A DNA stretch of 64,000 bases. Origin: Paracoccaceae bacterium (GTDB taxonomy: Bacteria > Pseudomonadota > Alphaproteobacteria > Rhodobacterales > Rhodobacteraceae). The first letter of the stretch is position 1. Each line of letters starts with the position of its first letter. Shown in pieces: positions 28,224 through 37,476 of this stretch. The stretch lies in contig PAQV01000085.1 of the NCBI GenBank assembly GCA_002709405.1, positions 18,885 to 82,884 on the forward strand, in the 5' to 3' direction. Made by a program: the position numbers and the translations under genes. The notes beneath the pieces are model-generated. The model was not told the origin of the DNA, did not search any database, and saw only the letters and a program-made list of their open reading frames with translations.

Positions 28224-28895
28224 TTACTCCGCCCAGTGGATCGTGGTTCCGTTCAGTATGGCCCGCACAGGAGCCTCTTCAAGCGGAAGCGACCGCGCCC
28301 GGTCCAGAGCCTCGCGCTTGTCGGCCCCGGTGATCAACACATGGGTGTTCATCGCCTCGCGCAGGACCCGCGCGGTCAGGCTGACGCGCGGCTCGGGCTG
28401 GCTTTCGGGCCGCAGCACGGCCAGGATCGGCGCATCGGCGGCCAGGGCCGCACCCAGCCCGGGCGTGCCGGGAAACAGCGAGGCCGTGTGCATGTCGCCC
28501 CCCATCCCCAGGACCACCACGTCCAGCGGCAGCAAGGGCGCGATCTGGCTTTCCAGCTCGGCCAGCACCTCGTCGGGCTCATGCCCCCAGGCGCACAGGG
28601 GCACGTAGCTGGCCTGCGCCGCCCGGCCCACCAGCAGCCGCTCGCGGATCAGCTTTTCGTTCGACCGCTCCGAATCGGGGGCCACCCAGCGTTCGTCCGT
28701 GGGCATCACCCGCACCCGCGACCAATCGAGGTCCACCGCGCTCAGCACGTCAAAGACCGGGCCCGGCGTCGTCCCCCCGGCCACCGCCAGGGCCACCACG
28801 TCGCTATGGTCCAGCGCCACCCGCAATTCAGAGGCCAGCTTGTCGGCCACGTCCATGGCCAGGATCTCGCGGTCGGGATATGCCTCGAGGCTCAC
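28224..28895 (-). CDS. pgl: 6-phosphogluconolactonase
   Basis: A 223-residue lactonase of the SOL/DevB type that opens 6-phosphogluconolactone. Key segments are [20 protein letters not shown] and [20 protein letters not shown] start at 28895 is preferred because it overlaps the zwf stop (GTGA), has GGGGGA seven bases upstream, and places the first residues where homologues begin; ATG 28913 would add six residues. It sits between zwf and pgi, completing the oxidative branch that feeds the Entner-Doudoroff or pentose phosphate route. Confidence 0.92.
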   Translation of the reverse strand: MSLEAYPDREILAMDVADKLASELRVALDHSDVVALAVAGGTTPGPVFDVLSAVDLDWSRVRVMPTDERWVAPDSERSNEKLIRERLLVGRAAQASYVPLCAWGHEPDEVLAELESQIAPLLPLDVVVLGMGGDMHTASLFPGTPGLGAALAADAPILAVLRPESQPEPRVSLTARVLREAMNTHVLITGADKREALDRARSLPLEEAPVRAILNGTTIHWAE

Positions 28896-30349
28896 GGGTT
28901 GATCCCCCGCCATTCCCGCCCGTTGCGCCGCAACAGCAGGTCTGCATCCGCCGGCCCCGCGCTGCCCGACACGTAGGTCTTGGGCACGTCGTGGCGCGCC
29001 TCCCAGCCCTCGATGATCGGGTCGGTCCAGGCCCAGGCGGCCTCGACCTCGTCGCCCCGCATGAACAGCGTCTGGTTGCCCCGGATCACGTCCATGATCA
29101 GCCGTTCATAGGCATCCGCATGGTGGCCGTCCTCGCCCAGGGCCTCGGCAAAGGTCATGTCCAGCGGCACATCCATCAGCCGCATCCCCCCCGGCCCCGG
29201 TTCCTTGATCGTCACGCCCAGGGTGATCCCCTCGTTCGGCTGCAACCGGATCGACAGCATGTTCTGGTGCTCGCCCGCCTCGACCCCGAAGATCGAGTGC
29301 GGCATCCGCTTGAACATCACGTTGATCACCGACGACCGCGCCTTCAGCCGCTTGCCCGTGCGCAGGTAGAACGGCGTCCCCGCCCACCGCCAGTTGGAAA
29401 TCGTCGTTCGCAGTGCCACGTAGCTTTCCGTCCGCGACCGAGGATTGCCCACCGCCTCGCGGTAATCGGGATGGGTCTCTTCCTCGCCCTCCAGCGCGTC
29501 GTACTGGCCCCGCACGATATGGTGCGGCGGCACCGGGTCCAGCGCCCGGATCACCTTCAGCTTTTCGTCGCGCACCGCGTCGGGATCGAACTTCGCCGGA
29601 GGCTCCATCGCGATCAGGCACAACAGCTGCATCAGGTGGTTCTGCACCATGTCCCGCATCGCACCCGACGTGTCATAATATTCGCCCCGCCCGCCGACGC
29701 CCACGGTTTCGGCCACGGTCAGCTGGATATGGTCGACGAACTGGCTGTTCCACAGCGGCTCGAACAGCATGTTGCCGAACCGGATCGCCATCAGGTTCTG
29801 CACCGTTTCCTTGCCCAGGTAATGGTCGATCCGGTAGATCTGGCTTTCGTCGAACCACGAGGCCATCGTCCGGTTCAGCGCCCGCGCCGTTTCCAGGTTC
29901 TTGCCAAAGGGCTTTTCGACCACGATCCGGCTGGTCGCATCCGCCAGCCCGTGCTGGCTTAGCCGCTCGGCGATATCGGCAAACAGCGCCGGCGCCACCG
30001 AGAAATAGAACGCCCGCACCACGTCGGGCCGCAACAGCCCGCCCAGCTCGTCCCAGCCGCCCTCGCCCCGTGCATCCACGGTGACGTAATCCAGCCGCTG
30101 CAGGAATTCCGCCATCCACACCGGATCGGGGTCCGTGACGAATTCCGTCAGCGCATCGGCCGCGAAGGCCCGGAACTCGTCCGAACTCATCTCGCCCCGC
30201 GCCGCCCCGATCACCCGCGCCTCGGCCGGCATCTGCCCGGCATGGAACCGGTGGAACAAGGCGGGAAGGATCTTGCGGCGGGCCAGGTCTCCGGTGCCGC
30301 CAAAGATGACCAGGTCGAAGGGGTCGACGGGGATGACGCGCGATACCAT
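28892..30349 (-). CDS. zwf: Glucose-6-phosphate 1-dehydrogenase
   Basis: A 485-residue dehydrogenase. The dinucleotide fold begins VIFGGTGDLARRKILPAL, the substrate motif is RIDHYLGKE with the active-site histidine-aspartate arrangement downstream, and GVGGRGEYYDTSGAMRDM is typical. It oxidises glucose 6-phosphate with reduction of NADP or NAD. The start at 30349 follows a GGGAG site by seven bases; an ATG at 30415 would add 22 unconserved residues. First gene of zwf-pgl-pgi, divergent from the radical SAM gene. Confidence 0.95.
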   Translation of the reverse strand: MVSRVIPVDPFDLVIFGGTGDLARRKILPALFHRFHAGQMPAEARVIGAARGEMSSDEFRAFAADALTEFVTDPDPVWMAEFLQRLDYVTVDARGEGGWDELGGLLRPDVVRAFYFSVAPALFADIAERLSQHGLADATSRIVVEKPFGKNLETARALNRTMASWFDESQIYRIDHYLGKETVQNLMAIRFGNMLFEPLWNSQFVDHIQLTVAETVGVGGRGEYYDTSGAMRDMVQNHLMQLLCLIAMEPPAKFDPDAVRDEKLKVIRALDPVPPHHIVRGQYDALEGEEETHPDYREAVGNPRSRTESYVALRTTISNWRWAGTPFYLRTGKRLKARSSVINVMFKRMPHSIFGVEAGEHQNMLSIRLQPNEGITLGVTIKEPGPGGMRLMDVPLDMTFAEALGEDGHHADAYERLIMDVIRGNQTLFMRGDEVEAAWAWTDPIIEGWEARHDVPKTYVSGSAGPADADLLLRRNGREWRGINP

Positions 30350-30557
30350 ATGCTTTCTCCCTTTGGCCGCATTGATAGCCGACACCGGACGGCGGGTCGA
30401 CATGGCTGTGGCCATTTGGTTGACTCAGCCGGACTGTTAGCGCAATCATCAGGCGAAACAAAGTCTTTATCACGTTCTCGCAAGGCGGCCTGCCGATTGC
30501 TTTCCTTTCGGCGCAGGATGCGTAAGCTCGCGTCATGGCTCAAGAACAGGCGATTGC

Positions 30558-31511
30558 ATGAAAGACCACGCGGCCCCCTCCGCCAACCTCGACAAGTTCC
30601 GCGACCCGGCCCTGACCGCCAAGGGCGAACCGCGCGCGACGGTGGCGCTCAGCCAGCCGCGGACGCTGTGGTTCAACACCGGCACGCTGTGCAACATCAC
30701 CTGTGAAAACTGCTATATCCTGTCCAGCCCGACCAATGACGCGCTGGTTTACCTGACCGCCGAAGAGGTCGCCGACTACCTGGGCCAGATCCGCGACCGC
30801 GGCTGGCCGATCGAGGAAATCGGCTTTACCGGGGGCGAGCCCTTCCTCAATCCCCAGATGATCGAAATGGCCCGCCTGTCGCTGGAGGCCGGCCACCAGG
30901 TGCTGATCCTGACCAACGCCATGCGCCCGATGATGCGCCCCGCTGTCCAGGACGGGCTGCGCTGGCTGGCCGAACGGTTCCCGGACCGGCTGACGCTCCG
31001 CGTCTCGCTCGATCATTACACGGGCCCGCTGCACGACGCCGAACGCGGCGCGGGCGCCTTCGACATTTCGCTCGCGGGCATGGACTGGCTGCGCGACACC
31101 GGCATCCAAATGTCGGTGGCCGGCCGCACCCTCTGGCATGAAACCGACACCCAGGCCCGCGACGGCTATGCGGCCCTCTTTGCCGAGCGCGGCTACGACA
31201 TCGACGCCCGCTCACCGGCCGCCACGGTGCTTTTCCCGGAAATGGACATGTCGGTCGACGTGCCCGAGATCACCACCGCCTGCTGGGGCATCCTCGACAA
31301 GTCGCCCCGGGACGTGATGTGCGCCTCGTCGCGCATGGTCGTCAAACGGAAGGGGGCCGAGCGCCCGGCGGTCCTGGCCTGCACCCTCCTGCCCTACGAC
31401 CCCCAGTTTGAGCTTGGCGAAACCCTGGCCGAGGCCGAATCCGACGTCGCCCTCAACCACCCCCATTGCGCCAAGTTCTGCGTCCTCGGCGGCGCCAGCT
31501 GTTCGGCCTGA
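30558..31511 (+). CDS. Radical SAM protein with a Cys-rich C-terminus, function unknown
   Basis: A 317-residue radical SAM enzyme. The 4Fe-4S motif C45-x3-C49-x2-C52 lies in CNITCENCY, and the GGE motif is in GFTGGEPFLNP. Six cysteines cluster in the last 76 residues (242, 255, 275, 304, 308, 315), ending HPHCAKFCVLGGASCSA. That suggests one auxiliary cluster, in a spacing unlike the standard SPASM pattern. No peptide substrate gene, cofactor pathway or partner enzyme is adjacent: the left neighbour is zwf on the other strand, the right a coiled-coil protein on the other strand. The reaction is unknown. Confidence 0.85.
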   Translation: MKDHAAPSANLDKFRDPALTAKGEPRATVALSQPRTLWFNTGTLCNITCENCYILSSPTNDALVYLTAEEVADYLGQIRDRGWPIEEIGFTGGEPFLNPQMIEMARLSLEAGHQVLILTNAMRPMMRPAVQDGLRWLAERFPDRLTLRVSLDHYTGPLHDAERGAGAFDISLAGMDWLRDTGIQMSVAGRTLWHETDTQARDGYAALFAERGYDIDARSPAATVLFPEMDMSVDVPEITTACWGILDKSPRDVMCASSRMVVKRKGAERPAVLACTLLPYDPQFELGETLAEAESDVALNHPHCAKFCVLGGASCSA

Positions 31512-31529
31512 TCTGACGTCTGGTCCCGT

Positions 31530-31943
31530 CTAGCGTTTCTTCAGCGGAGCAAGGGTCGACGCCTCGATCATCCCGTCGACGATCTGGTTCATCCGCGCGC
31601 CCAGCATCTCGTTGAGCGTCTTGATCATGCCATCCGCAACCTTGTTCATTTTCTTGTGCTCGGCCTCGATCGACTTTTTCTTCTTGTCGTCGCTCTCCTG
31701 CTCGAAATCACGTTCCAACTGGCCAATGACCTGCACGACCTCTCCGTAGCTGGCGACATATTCCGAGATTTCTTTCTGCGTATTGGCCATGACGATTGCC
31801 GTATTGCTGATCTGCTCGGCGCGCTTGTTAGCCTCCTTGGACCAGGCCTTGGCGTCCTTCACGAAATTGATGGTGATCTTGGTGGTCTTCTGGATGGTGA
31901 TGGCAACCTTGCCAAGGCGGGCCAGATGATCTGATTTCTTCAT
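31530..31943 (-). CDS. Lys-rich helical coiled-coil protein, unknown function
   Basis: A 137-residue soluble protein, MKKSDHLARLG onward, predicted to be almost entirely helical with heptad-like runs and many Lys and Glu residues (ESDDKKKKSIEAEHKKMNK). There is no signal peptide or membrane segment. GC content is visibly lower than in the neighbours, partly because of the lysine codons. A GGAG site seven bases before ATG 31943 fixes the start. I do not recognise the family; a phasin-like or surface-binding role is conceivable from shape only. Its upstream region holds repeat copy 4 and the TGTACAAAACG direct repeats. Confidence 0.65.
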   Translation of the reverse strand: MKKSDHLARLGKVAITIQKTTKITINFVKDAKAWSKEANKRAEQISNTAIVMANTQKEISEYVASYGEVVQVIGQLERDFEQESDDKKKKSIEAEHKKMNKVADGMIKTLNEMLGARMNQIVDGMIEASTLAPLKKR

Positions 31944-32088
31944 GACAATACTCCAACAAAATGGCCCCGAAAGAGGCCGTACCAATTATCGAAATTCAAA
32001 ATTCACCAGGCCGCCAATTCATCCGGCCTCTCTTCGACATTGTCACCCGTACCCACCAGTTCAACCCGCGGTGAGGCAAAAAGTGAAT

Positions 32089-32142
32089 TGTACAAAACGC
32101 ACAAAACGCCCCTCGGACCCCGTTCCAAACCTGTACAAAACG
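32089..32142. promoter_or_regulatory. Direct repeats TGTACAAAACG upstream of the coiled-coil gene
   Basis: TGTACAAAACG occurs at 32089-32099 and again at 32132-32142, 43 bases (about four helical turns) apart. A further partial unit, ACAAAACGCC, directly abuts the first. They lie 146-199 bases upstream of the - strand coiled-coil gene, in a 334-base gap that otherwise holds only repeat copy 4. The spacing suits a regulator bound on one face of the DNA, but no known consensus matches. Confidence 0.4.
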
Positions 32143-32185
32143 GCCAATTCCGCCGCCAAGTTTCCACCGCCCAGATTTCCCAGCC

Positions 32186-32251
32186 GCGTCTTCTTTCTCT
32201 TCGAAAATACCCCGGGGGAGGTCTCCAACGGAGGACGGGGGCAGCGCCCCC
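32186..32251 (+). repeat. Modular intergenic repeat, copy 4
   Basis: The head is CGTCTTCTTTCTCTT followed by CGAAAATACCCCGGGGG. Hairpin 1 is imperfect (GTCTCC-AAC-GGAGGAC) and hairpin 2 is GGGGGC-AGC-GCCCCC at 32237-32251. It lies between the usg stop (32278) and the coiled-coil gene, both on the - strand. Confidence 0.78.
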
Positions 32252-32277
32252 ATCCCGACCTCAGCCAAAAGCAGACC

Positions 32278-32541
32278 TCAATGGTAGGTGAACTCCCCCA
32301 CCACGTTGCGCCATTCACCGGACTTCAACATCTTGCGGTGGGAAAACCGGACCGAATGCAGCGGCCCTTCGATCTCGCGCTGCCAGAACTCGATGAATTC
32401 GAAAAGCCGGGGATGATCGGGCGCCACGTCATAGTCCTGCCAAACGAAGGTATTGATAACATGAACATAATCCGGCATCCGATAGAAAATCTCGGCCGTG
32501 GTCAGCCCATATCCTTTCAGCATCATTTCCGTTTCGGTCAT
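32278..32541 (-). CDS. usg: Usg family protein
   Basis: An 87-residue Usg protein. The segments GYGLTTAEIFYRMPDYVHV, FVWQDYDVAPDHPRLFEF and GPLHSVRFSHRK are nearly invariant in alphaproteobacterial Usg. The biochemical role is unknown; the name comes from an upstream-gene designation. The gene stands alone here, divergent from gyrA across 210 bases and not linked to tryptophan genes. Confidence 0.9.
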   Translation of the reverse strand: MTETEMMLKGYGLTTAEIFYRMPDYVHVINTFVWQDYDVAPDHPRLFEFIEFWQREIEGPLHSVRFSHRKMLKSGEWRNVVGEFTYH

Positions 32542-32751
32542 CTTGTCTTGCCACCCGTTTCTTGTTACTGCCCCACCAGCTTTCCCAAGCGGCGTTAAGT
32601 TTTCAATAAAAACAGTGTGTTAGCAGCACTCCCGGGTGGCTGCCAAAACCCCGCCCCAACAGCTTTCCCACCAGCCATTGCACCTGATGTGCCAGACCTG
32701 CTAGAGTGCGCCCACAAGATATAGACCCTGCAAAAAGATTGGGCACGAGAC

Positions 32752-35478
32752 GTGAGCGACACTCCCGAACCGCCTGAAAACGAAGAGGAAAAGCCGGAAC
32801 GCCCGGCCTACGATGGCCCCTCGGTGTCCATCGAGTCCGAGATGCGGACCTCTTACCTTGACTACGCGATGTCGGTCATCGTCAGCCGCGCGATCCCCGA
32901 TCTGCGCGACGGGCTCAAGCCCGTCCATCGGCGTATTCTTTATGCAATGGACGAGGTCGGCAACACCCACGACAAGCCCTACCGCAAATCCTCGCGCCCC
33001 GTCGCGGACGCCATGGGCAAGTACCACCCGCACGGGGATTCGGCGATTTACGACGCCCTCGTCCGCATGGCGCAGGACTTTTCCATGTCCCTGCCGCTGC
33101 TCGACGGTCAGGGCAACTTTGGCTCGATGGACGGCGATCCGCCCGCCGCCTTCCGGTATACCGAGGTCCGCCTGGCCAAGACCGCCCGCGGTTTGCTGGA
33201 CGACATCGACAAGGATACCGTTGATTTTCAAGACAATTATGATGGCAAGGACCGCGAACCGACGGTGCTTCCGGCGCGGTACCCGAACATGCTGGTCAAC
33301 GGCGCCGAAGGCATTGCCGTCGGCATGGCGACCCGCATTCCGCCGCATAACCTGGGCGAAGTGATCGACGCCACCCTCGCCCTGATCGAAGATCCCGATC
33401 TCAGCACCGAACAGCTGATCGAATACATCCCCGCCCCCGATTTCCCCACCGGCGGCCAGATCCTCGGCCGGTCCGGCGCGCGCAAGGCCTATATCGAGGG
33501 CCGCGGTTCCGTGATCATCCGCGCCAAGACCCACGTGGAAGAGCTGCGCAAGGACCGCTATGCCATAGTCATCGACGAGATCTGCTACCAGGTGAACAAG
33601 GCCTCGATGATCGAGAAGATCGCCGAAGCCGTGCGCGACAAGCGGATCGAGGGCATCGCCCACGTCCAGGACGAATCCGACCGGTCCGGCGTGCGCGTGG
33701 TGATCGAGCTGAAACGCGACGCGACCCCGGATGTGGTGCTGAACCAGCTGTGGCGCTTTTCCCCGATGCAGGTGTCCTTCGGGTGCAACATGCTGGCCCT
33801 GAACGGGGGCAAGCCGGAACAGCTGACCCTGCTCGGTTTTCTCAGCGCTTTCATAGACTTCCGCGAAGATGTGGTGGCACGGCGTACGGCCTACCTGCTG
33901 CGCAAGGCCCGCGAGCGCAGCCACATCCTGTGCGGCCTTGCCGTGGCCGTCAGCAACGTGGACGAGGTGGTGGCCACCATCCGCGCCTCGGCCGATGCGG
34001 CCGAAGCGCGCGAAAAACTGATGACCCGCCGCTGGCCCGCCGCCGATATCGCGGGCTACATCCAGCTGATCGACGATCCGACCCACCGGATGAACGAGGA
34101 CGGCACCTATAACCTGTCCGAAACACAAGCCCGCGCGATCCTGGAACTGCGCCTGCAGCGCCTGACCCAACTGGGGGTGCGCGAGGTCACGGACGAGCTG
34201 GAAGAACTGGCCGCCAAGATCAAGGATTACCTCGACATCCTGGGTTCGCGCGAACGGATCATGGAGATCATCTCCAACGAACTGACGGAAATCAAAGACC
34301 AATTCGCCGTGCCCCGCCGGACCGAGATCCTGGATTGGTCGGGCGACATGGAAGACGAGGACCTGATCGAGCGCGAGGACATGGTCGTGACGGTCACCGC
34401 CGGCGGCTATATCAAGCGGACTCCGCTGGCCGATTTCCGGGCCCAGAAGCGCGGCGGCAAGGGGGTCTCGGGCGGGGGGCTGAAGGACGAGGACGTGGTG
34501 ACCACGCTCTTCGTGGCCAACACCCATACGCCCCTGCTGTTCTTTACGACCGACGGCATGGTCTACAAGCTGAAGACCTGGCGCCTGCCGGCCGGTGGGC
34601 GGACCTCTCGGGGCAAGGCCATCGTCAATATCCTGCCGATCCCGCAGGGCATTTCGATCGCGGCGATCATGCCCGTCGACCGGGACGAGGAAGACTGGGA
34701 CGATCTGCAGATCATGTTCGCGACCTCGGCCGGGGATGTCCGGCGTAACGCCTTGTCGGACTTCACGAATGTGAAGCGTAACGGCAAGATCGCGATGGAG
34801 CTGGACGAGGGTGTCGAGCTGGTCAACGCCCGGATCGCCTCCGAGGACGAGGACGTCATGCTGGTCACCGACAGCGGCCGGGCGATCCGGTTCCGCACCA
34901 CCGACGTGCGGGTCTTCAAGGGGCGCAAGTCGACCGGTGTGCGCGGGATCAAGCTGACCAATGGCGACAAGGTCGTGTCGATGGCCGTGATCCGCCATTT
35001 CGAGGCCACCCCCGACGAGCGGGCGGCCTATGTCAAGATGCGCCGCCTGATGGCCGGCGTGGTCGAGGACACCGAGGCCGACGAGGATGGCGGCAATGCC
35101 GACAGCCTGCTGCCCCAGGAACGATATGCCGAGATGTCGGCGGCCGAGAACCTGATCCTGACGATCACCTCGCAGGGGTCTGGTAAACTCAGCTCCAGCT
35201 TCGATTATCCGCTGCGCGGACGGGGCGGGATGGGCGTTCAGGCGATGGACAAGGCGATGCGGGGCGGCCCCTTGGTGGCGTCCTTCCCGGTCGAGATGGA
35301 CGACCAGATCATGCTGGCCACATCGCGCGGGCAGTCGATCCGGGTGCCGGTCGACGGGATCTCGTTCCGGTCGCGGAATGCGGGCGGGGTCCGGGTGTTC
35401 AACACCGGCGAGGGCGAGGAAGTCGTCAGCGTGGCCTGGATCGCCGACCAGGGAGACGAGGAGGTGAGTGAGGATTAA
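32752..35478 (+). CDS. gyrA: DNA gyrase subunit A
   Basis: A 908-residue type IIA topoisomerase subunit that introduces negative supercoils with GyrB. The catalytic tyrosine is Tyr136 in [10 protein letters not shown]. The quinolone-resistance region reads [10 protein letters not shown] with Ser97 and Asp101, the sensitive residues equivalent to Ser83 and Asp87 of E. coli. The GyrA box is present as QKRGGKG, which separates it from ParC. The start is GTG at 32752 with a weak ribosome site. The acidic C-terminal tail ends EEVSED. A 22-bp near-palindrome (35466-35487) spans the stop codon. Confidence 0.95.
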   Translation: MSDTPEPPENEEEKPERPAYDGPSVSIESEMRTSYLDYAMSVIVSRAIPDLRDGLKPVHRRILYAMDEVGNTHDKPYRKSSRPVADAMGKYHPHGDSAIYDALVRMAQDFSMSLPLLDGQGNFGSMDGDPPAAFRYTEVRLAKTARGLLDDIDKDTVDFQDNYDGKDREPTVLPARYPNMLVNGAEGIAVGMATRIPPHNLGEVIDATLALIEDPDLSTEQLIEYIPAPDFPTGGQILGRSGARKAYIEGRGSVIIRAKTHVEELRKDRYAIVIDEICYQVNKASMIEKIAEAVRDKRIEGIAHVQDESDRSGVRVVIELKRDATPDVVLNQLWRFSPMQVSFGCNMLALNGGKPEQLTLLGFLSAFIDFREDVVARRTAYLLRKARERSHILCGLAVAVSNVDEVVATIRASADAAEAREKLMTRRWPAADIAGYIQLIDDPTHRMNEDGTYNLSETQARAILELRLQRLTQLGVREVTDELEELAAKIKDYLDILGSRERIMEIISNELTEIKDQFAVPRRTEILDWSGDMEDEDLIEREDMVVTVTAGGYIKRTPLADFRAQKRGGKGVSGGGLKDEDVVTTLFVANTHTPLLFFTTDGMVYKLKTWRLPAGGRTSRGKAIVNILPIPQGISIAAIMPVDRDEEDWDDLQIMFATSAGDVRRNALSDFTNVKRNGKIAMELDEGVELVNARIASEDEDVMLVTDSGRAIRFRTTDVRVFKGRKSTGVRGIKLTNGDKVVSMAVIRHFEATPDERAAYVKMRRLMAGVVEDTEADEDGGNADSLLPQERYAEMSAAENLILTITSQGSGKLSSSFDYPLRGRGGMGVQAMDKAMRGGPLVASFPVEMDDQIMLATSRGQSIRVPVDGISFRSRNAGGVRVFNTGEGEEVVSVAWIADQGDEEVSED

Positions 35479-35487
35479 TCCTCGCTC
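35466..35487. terminator. Near-perfect palindrome across the gyrA stop codon
   Basis: GAGTGAGGATT / AATCCTCGCTC pairs at ten of eleven positions with one G-T wobble; the core GAGGATTAATCCTC is perfect. The gyrA TAA lies at its centre. There is no T-run, so its effect, if any, is on mRNA ends or on a DNA-binding dimer. Confidence 0.4.
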
Positions 35488-35506
35488 AACCTATCTCTGC
35501 GATTGT

Positions 35507-35530
35507 CGCGGCCCGTAACGGGAGGCCGCG
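35507..35530 (+). promoter_or_regulatory. Hairpin covering the ribosome site of the DUF6614-like gene
   Basis: CGCGGCC (35507-35513) pairs with GGCCGCG (35524-35530). The stem ends at the base before the ATG, and the GGGAGG ribosome site (35520-35525) is partly in the loop and partly in the stem. Such a fold would reduce translation unless opened, for example by ribosomes leaving gyrA 30 bases upstream or by heat. Confidence 0.4.
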
Positions 35531-35881
35531 ATGAATCTCTATACCTGTTTTCTGGACCTGAAGAACGAAGCCAAGGCGCTGAATTTCGCCATGGCACTGG
35601 AAGCCTGGATGAACCACCTTCAGGACAAGGGGGCGATCGCCGGGTGGCAATTGTATCGGCGCAAGCTGAACCTGGCATCGACGACGCATCGAGATTTCTT
35701 GCTGGAGATCGCGGTCGAGGACATGACCCAGTTGGACAAGGCGTTCCGGATGCTGGGCAGCCAGGACGACGATATCGAGACGCTGTACCGCAACGTCCAC
35801 GAGCAGATCCAGGCGGCCGACTTCGGCCTGTATCGCCCCTTCCCGGACGCGGAACGGGCGGAGCGGATGGCGCTGTTGTAG
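35531..35881 (+). CDS. DUF6614-like conserved protein
   Basis: A 116-residue soluble protein of mixed alpha/beta content, opening MNLYTCFLDLKNEAKALNFA. The middle (WQLYRRKLNLASTTHRDFLLEI) and the end (ADFGLYRPFPDAERAERMALL) look conserved-family in style. I connect it with DUF6614 from memory; no function is known. It starts 52 bases after gyrA on the same strand and its ribosome site lies within a hairpin, so expression may depend on gyrA transcription. Confidence 0.75.
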   Translation: MNLYTCFLDLKNEAKALNFAMALEAWMNHLQDKGAIAGWQLYRRKLNLASTTHRDFLLEIAVEDMTQLDKAFRMLGSQDDDIETLYRNVHEQIQAADFGLYRPFPDAERAERMALL

Positions 35882-35932
35882 CCACCATCTGCCGCACCCT
35901 GCCCTGTCGTCGCCCCGGGCGGTGCTGTTCGG

Positions 35933-35964
35933 CCGGGGTATTTGTGAAGAGAAAGAAGCAGCAG
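35933..35964 (-). repeat. Modular intergenic repeat, copy 5 (reverse orientation)
   Basis: On the - strand this reads CTGCTGCTTCTTTCTCTT followed by CACAAATACCCCGG. The GGGGGC hairpin is missing; only GC-rich sequence follows. It is the sole copy on the - strand and lies between the convergent DUF6614-like and M32 carboxypeptidase genes. Confidence 0.75.
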
Positions 35965-36006
35965 GCGCGTCTTTGCCAAAGCGGCTCAGGACGTGGCCCG
36001 CGGGTC

Positions 36007-37476
36007 TTACAGGTCGTAGAGGGCGGTGAACTTGGCTTCGAGATAGGACAGGAGCGGCTCTTCGCTGGGGGCTGCGCCACTGGCCTTTTCGATGACCTCG
36101 CGGGGGAGGTAGAGGCCGCCGTGCTGTTGGAGGTTGTCCTTGAGCCAACCGGTCGCGCCCGAAGTGTCGCCTTGTTCCAGTTGGCTGTCCAGATCGGGAA
36201 GCGCCTTGCGCATGGCCTGGTGCAGGCAGCCGGCGTAGACATTGCCCAGGGCATAGGTCGGAAAATAGCCGAAGAGGCCCACCGACCAGTGCACGTCCTG
36301 CAACATCCCGTGGGATGGCTTGTCGACGGCATAGCCGAAATCGGCGGCGAAGCGGTCGTTCCAGGCGGCTTCCAGGTCGGCCACAGCCAGGTCTCCGGAC
36401 ACCAGGGCGCGTTCCAGGTCGAAGCGCAGCATGATGTGCAGGTTGTACTGGACCTCGTCGGCCTCGGTCCGAATGTAGCCGTTCTGCACGCGGTTGGCGG
36501 CCATGTAGAAGGCCTGGGCATCGTCGAGCCCGAGGTCTCCGAAGGCGTCCCTGGCCTGGGCGTACATCCAGCTGGTGAAGGCGCGGGACCGGCCGATCTG
36601 GTTTTCGTAGATGCGGCTTTGGCTTTCGTGCACGCCCATGGAGACGCCCTGTCCCAGCGGGGTCATGGCATAGGCCGGGTCGATGGCCAGTTCGTAGGAG
36701 GCGTGGCCGACCTCGTGGATCGTCGAGTAGAAGCAGTTGAACGGATCGTCCGGGTTGGTGCGGGTGGTGATGCGCACATCCGACCCGCTGCCCGAGCTGA
36801 ACGGATGCACCGCCTTGTCGATGCGGCCCCGGGTGAAATCGTAGTCAAAGGCGCGGGCCAGCCGGTTCGACACTTGCATCTGCACCGCTGGGTCGAAGGT
36901 GCCCGACAGCCCCGGGGGCACCGGTTTGTCCAGGATCGCCGCGCGCAGGGCGACCAGTCGCGGGCGCATGGCGTCGAAGATCACCGCGATTTCGCCGCCC
37001 GAGCTGCCCGGTTCGTAATCCTGCACCAGCGCGTCGTAAGCGTTTCCGCCCGAGGACAGGGCGGCGGCCTCTTCGCGACGGAGTTTGACCACCTCGGCCA
37101 GGGTCGGCAGGAAGGCCGCGACATCCTCGTTGGATCGGGCCTCGGCCCAGATGCCCTGGGCGACCGAGGTCAGGCGGGCCAGGTCGCGGGCCAGCGTCGC
37201 CGGCACCTTGGTGGCCCGTTCAAAGCCGCGGCGGATCTCGCGCAGCTGCGCCTCGGCCACCGGATCGGCAGGGTCTGCGGCAGCCAGCCAGTCGCCCACG
37301 CGCGGATCGGACCGCCGGGCGTGCAGCACCGATTCCATGGCGGCCATTTCCTCGCCCCGTTGCTGGGCGGCACCGCGGGGCATCATGGTTTCCTGGTCCC
37401 AGCCAAGCCGCATCGAGATCATCTTCAGCGCTTCGGTTTCGCGGGTGAAGGCCATGAGGTCATCGTAGGCGGTCAT
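36007..37476 (-). CDS. M32 family (Taq-type) metallocarboxypeptidase
   Basis: A 489-residue zinc carboxypeptidase that removes C-terminal residues. The HEVGH zinc motif is at residues 254-258 (FYSTIHEVGHASYE). Other family segments are PFSSGSGSDVRITTR, GVHESQSRIYENQIGRS and IRTEADEVQYNLHI. It is cytoplasmic, with no signal peptide. The start overlaps the ctaA stop by four bases (ATGA), so the two are translated from one mRNA despite unrelated functions. Confidence 0.93.
   Translation of the reverse strand: MTAYDDLMAFTRETEALKMISMRLGWDQETMMPRGAAQQRGEEMAAMESVLHARRSDPRVGDWLAAADPADPVAEAQLREIRRGFERATKVPATLARDLARLTSVAQGIWAEARSNEDVAAFLPTLAEVVKLRREEAAALSSGGNAYDALVQDYEPGSSGGEIAVIFDAMRPRLVALRAAILDKPVPPGLSGTFDPAVQMQVSNRLARAFDYDFTRGRIDKAVHPFSSGSGSDVRITTRTNPDDPFNCFYSTIHEVGHASYELAIDPAYAMTPLGQGVSMGVHESQSRIYENQIGRSRAFTSWMYAQARDAFGDLGLDDAQAFYMAANRVQNGYIRTEADEVQYNLHIMLRFDLERALVSGDLAVADLEAAWNDRFAADFGYAVDKPSHGMLQDVHWSVGLFGYFPTYALGNVYAGCLHQAMRKALPDLDSQLEQGDTSGATGWLKDNLQQHGGLYLPREVIEKASGAAPSEEPLLSYLEAKFTALYDL

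Noticed and set aside
31530..31943. Phasin assignment for the coiled-coil protein
   Set aside because: It is helical and small like phasins, but I see no phasin-specific sequence, and polyhydroxyalkanoate synthase genes are not adjacent.
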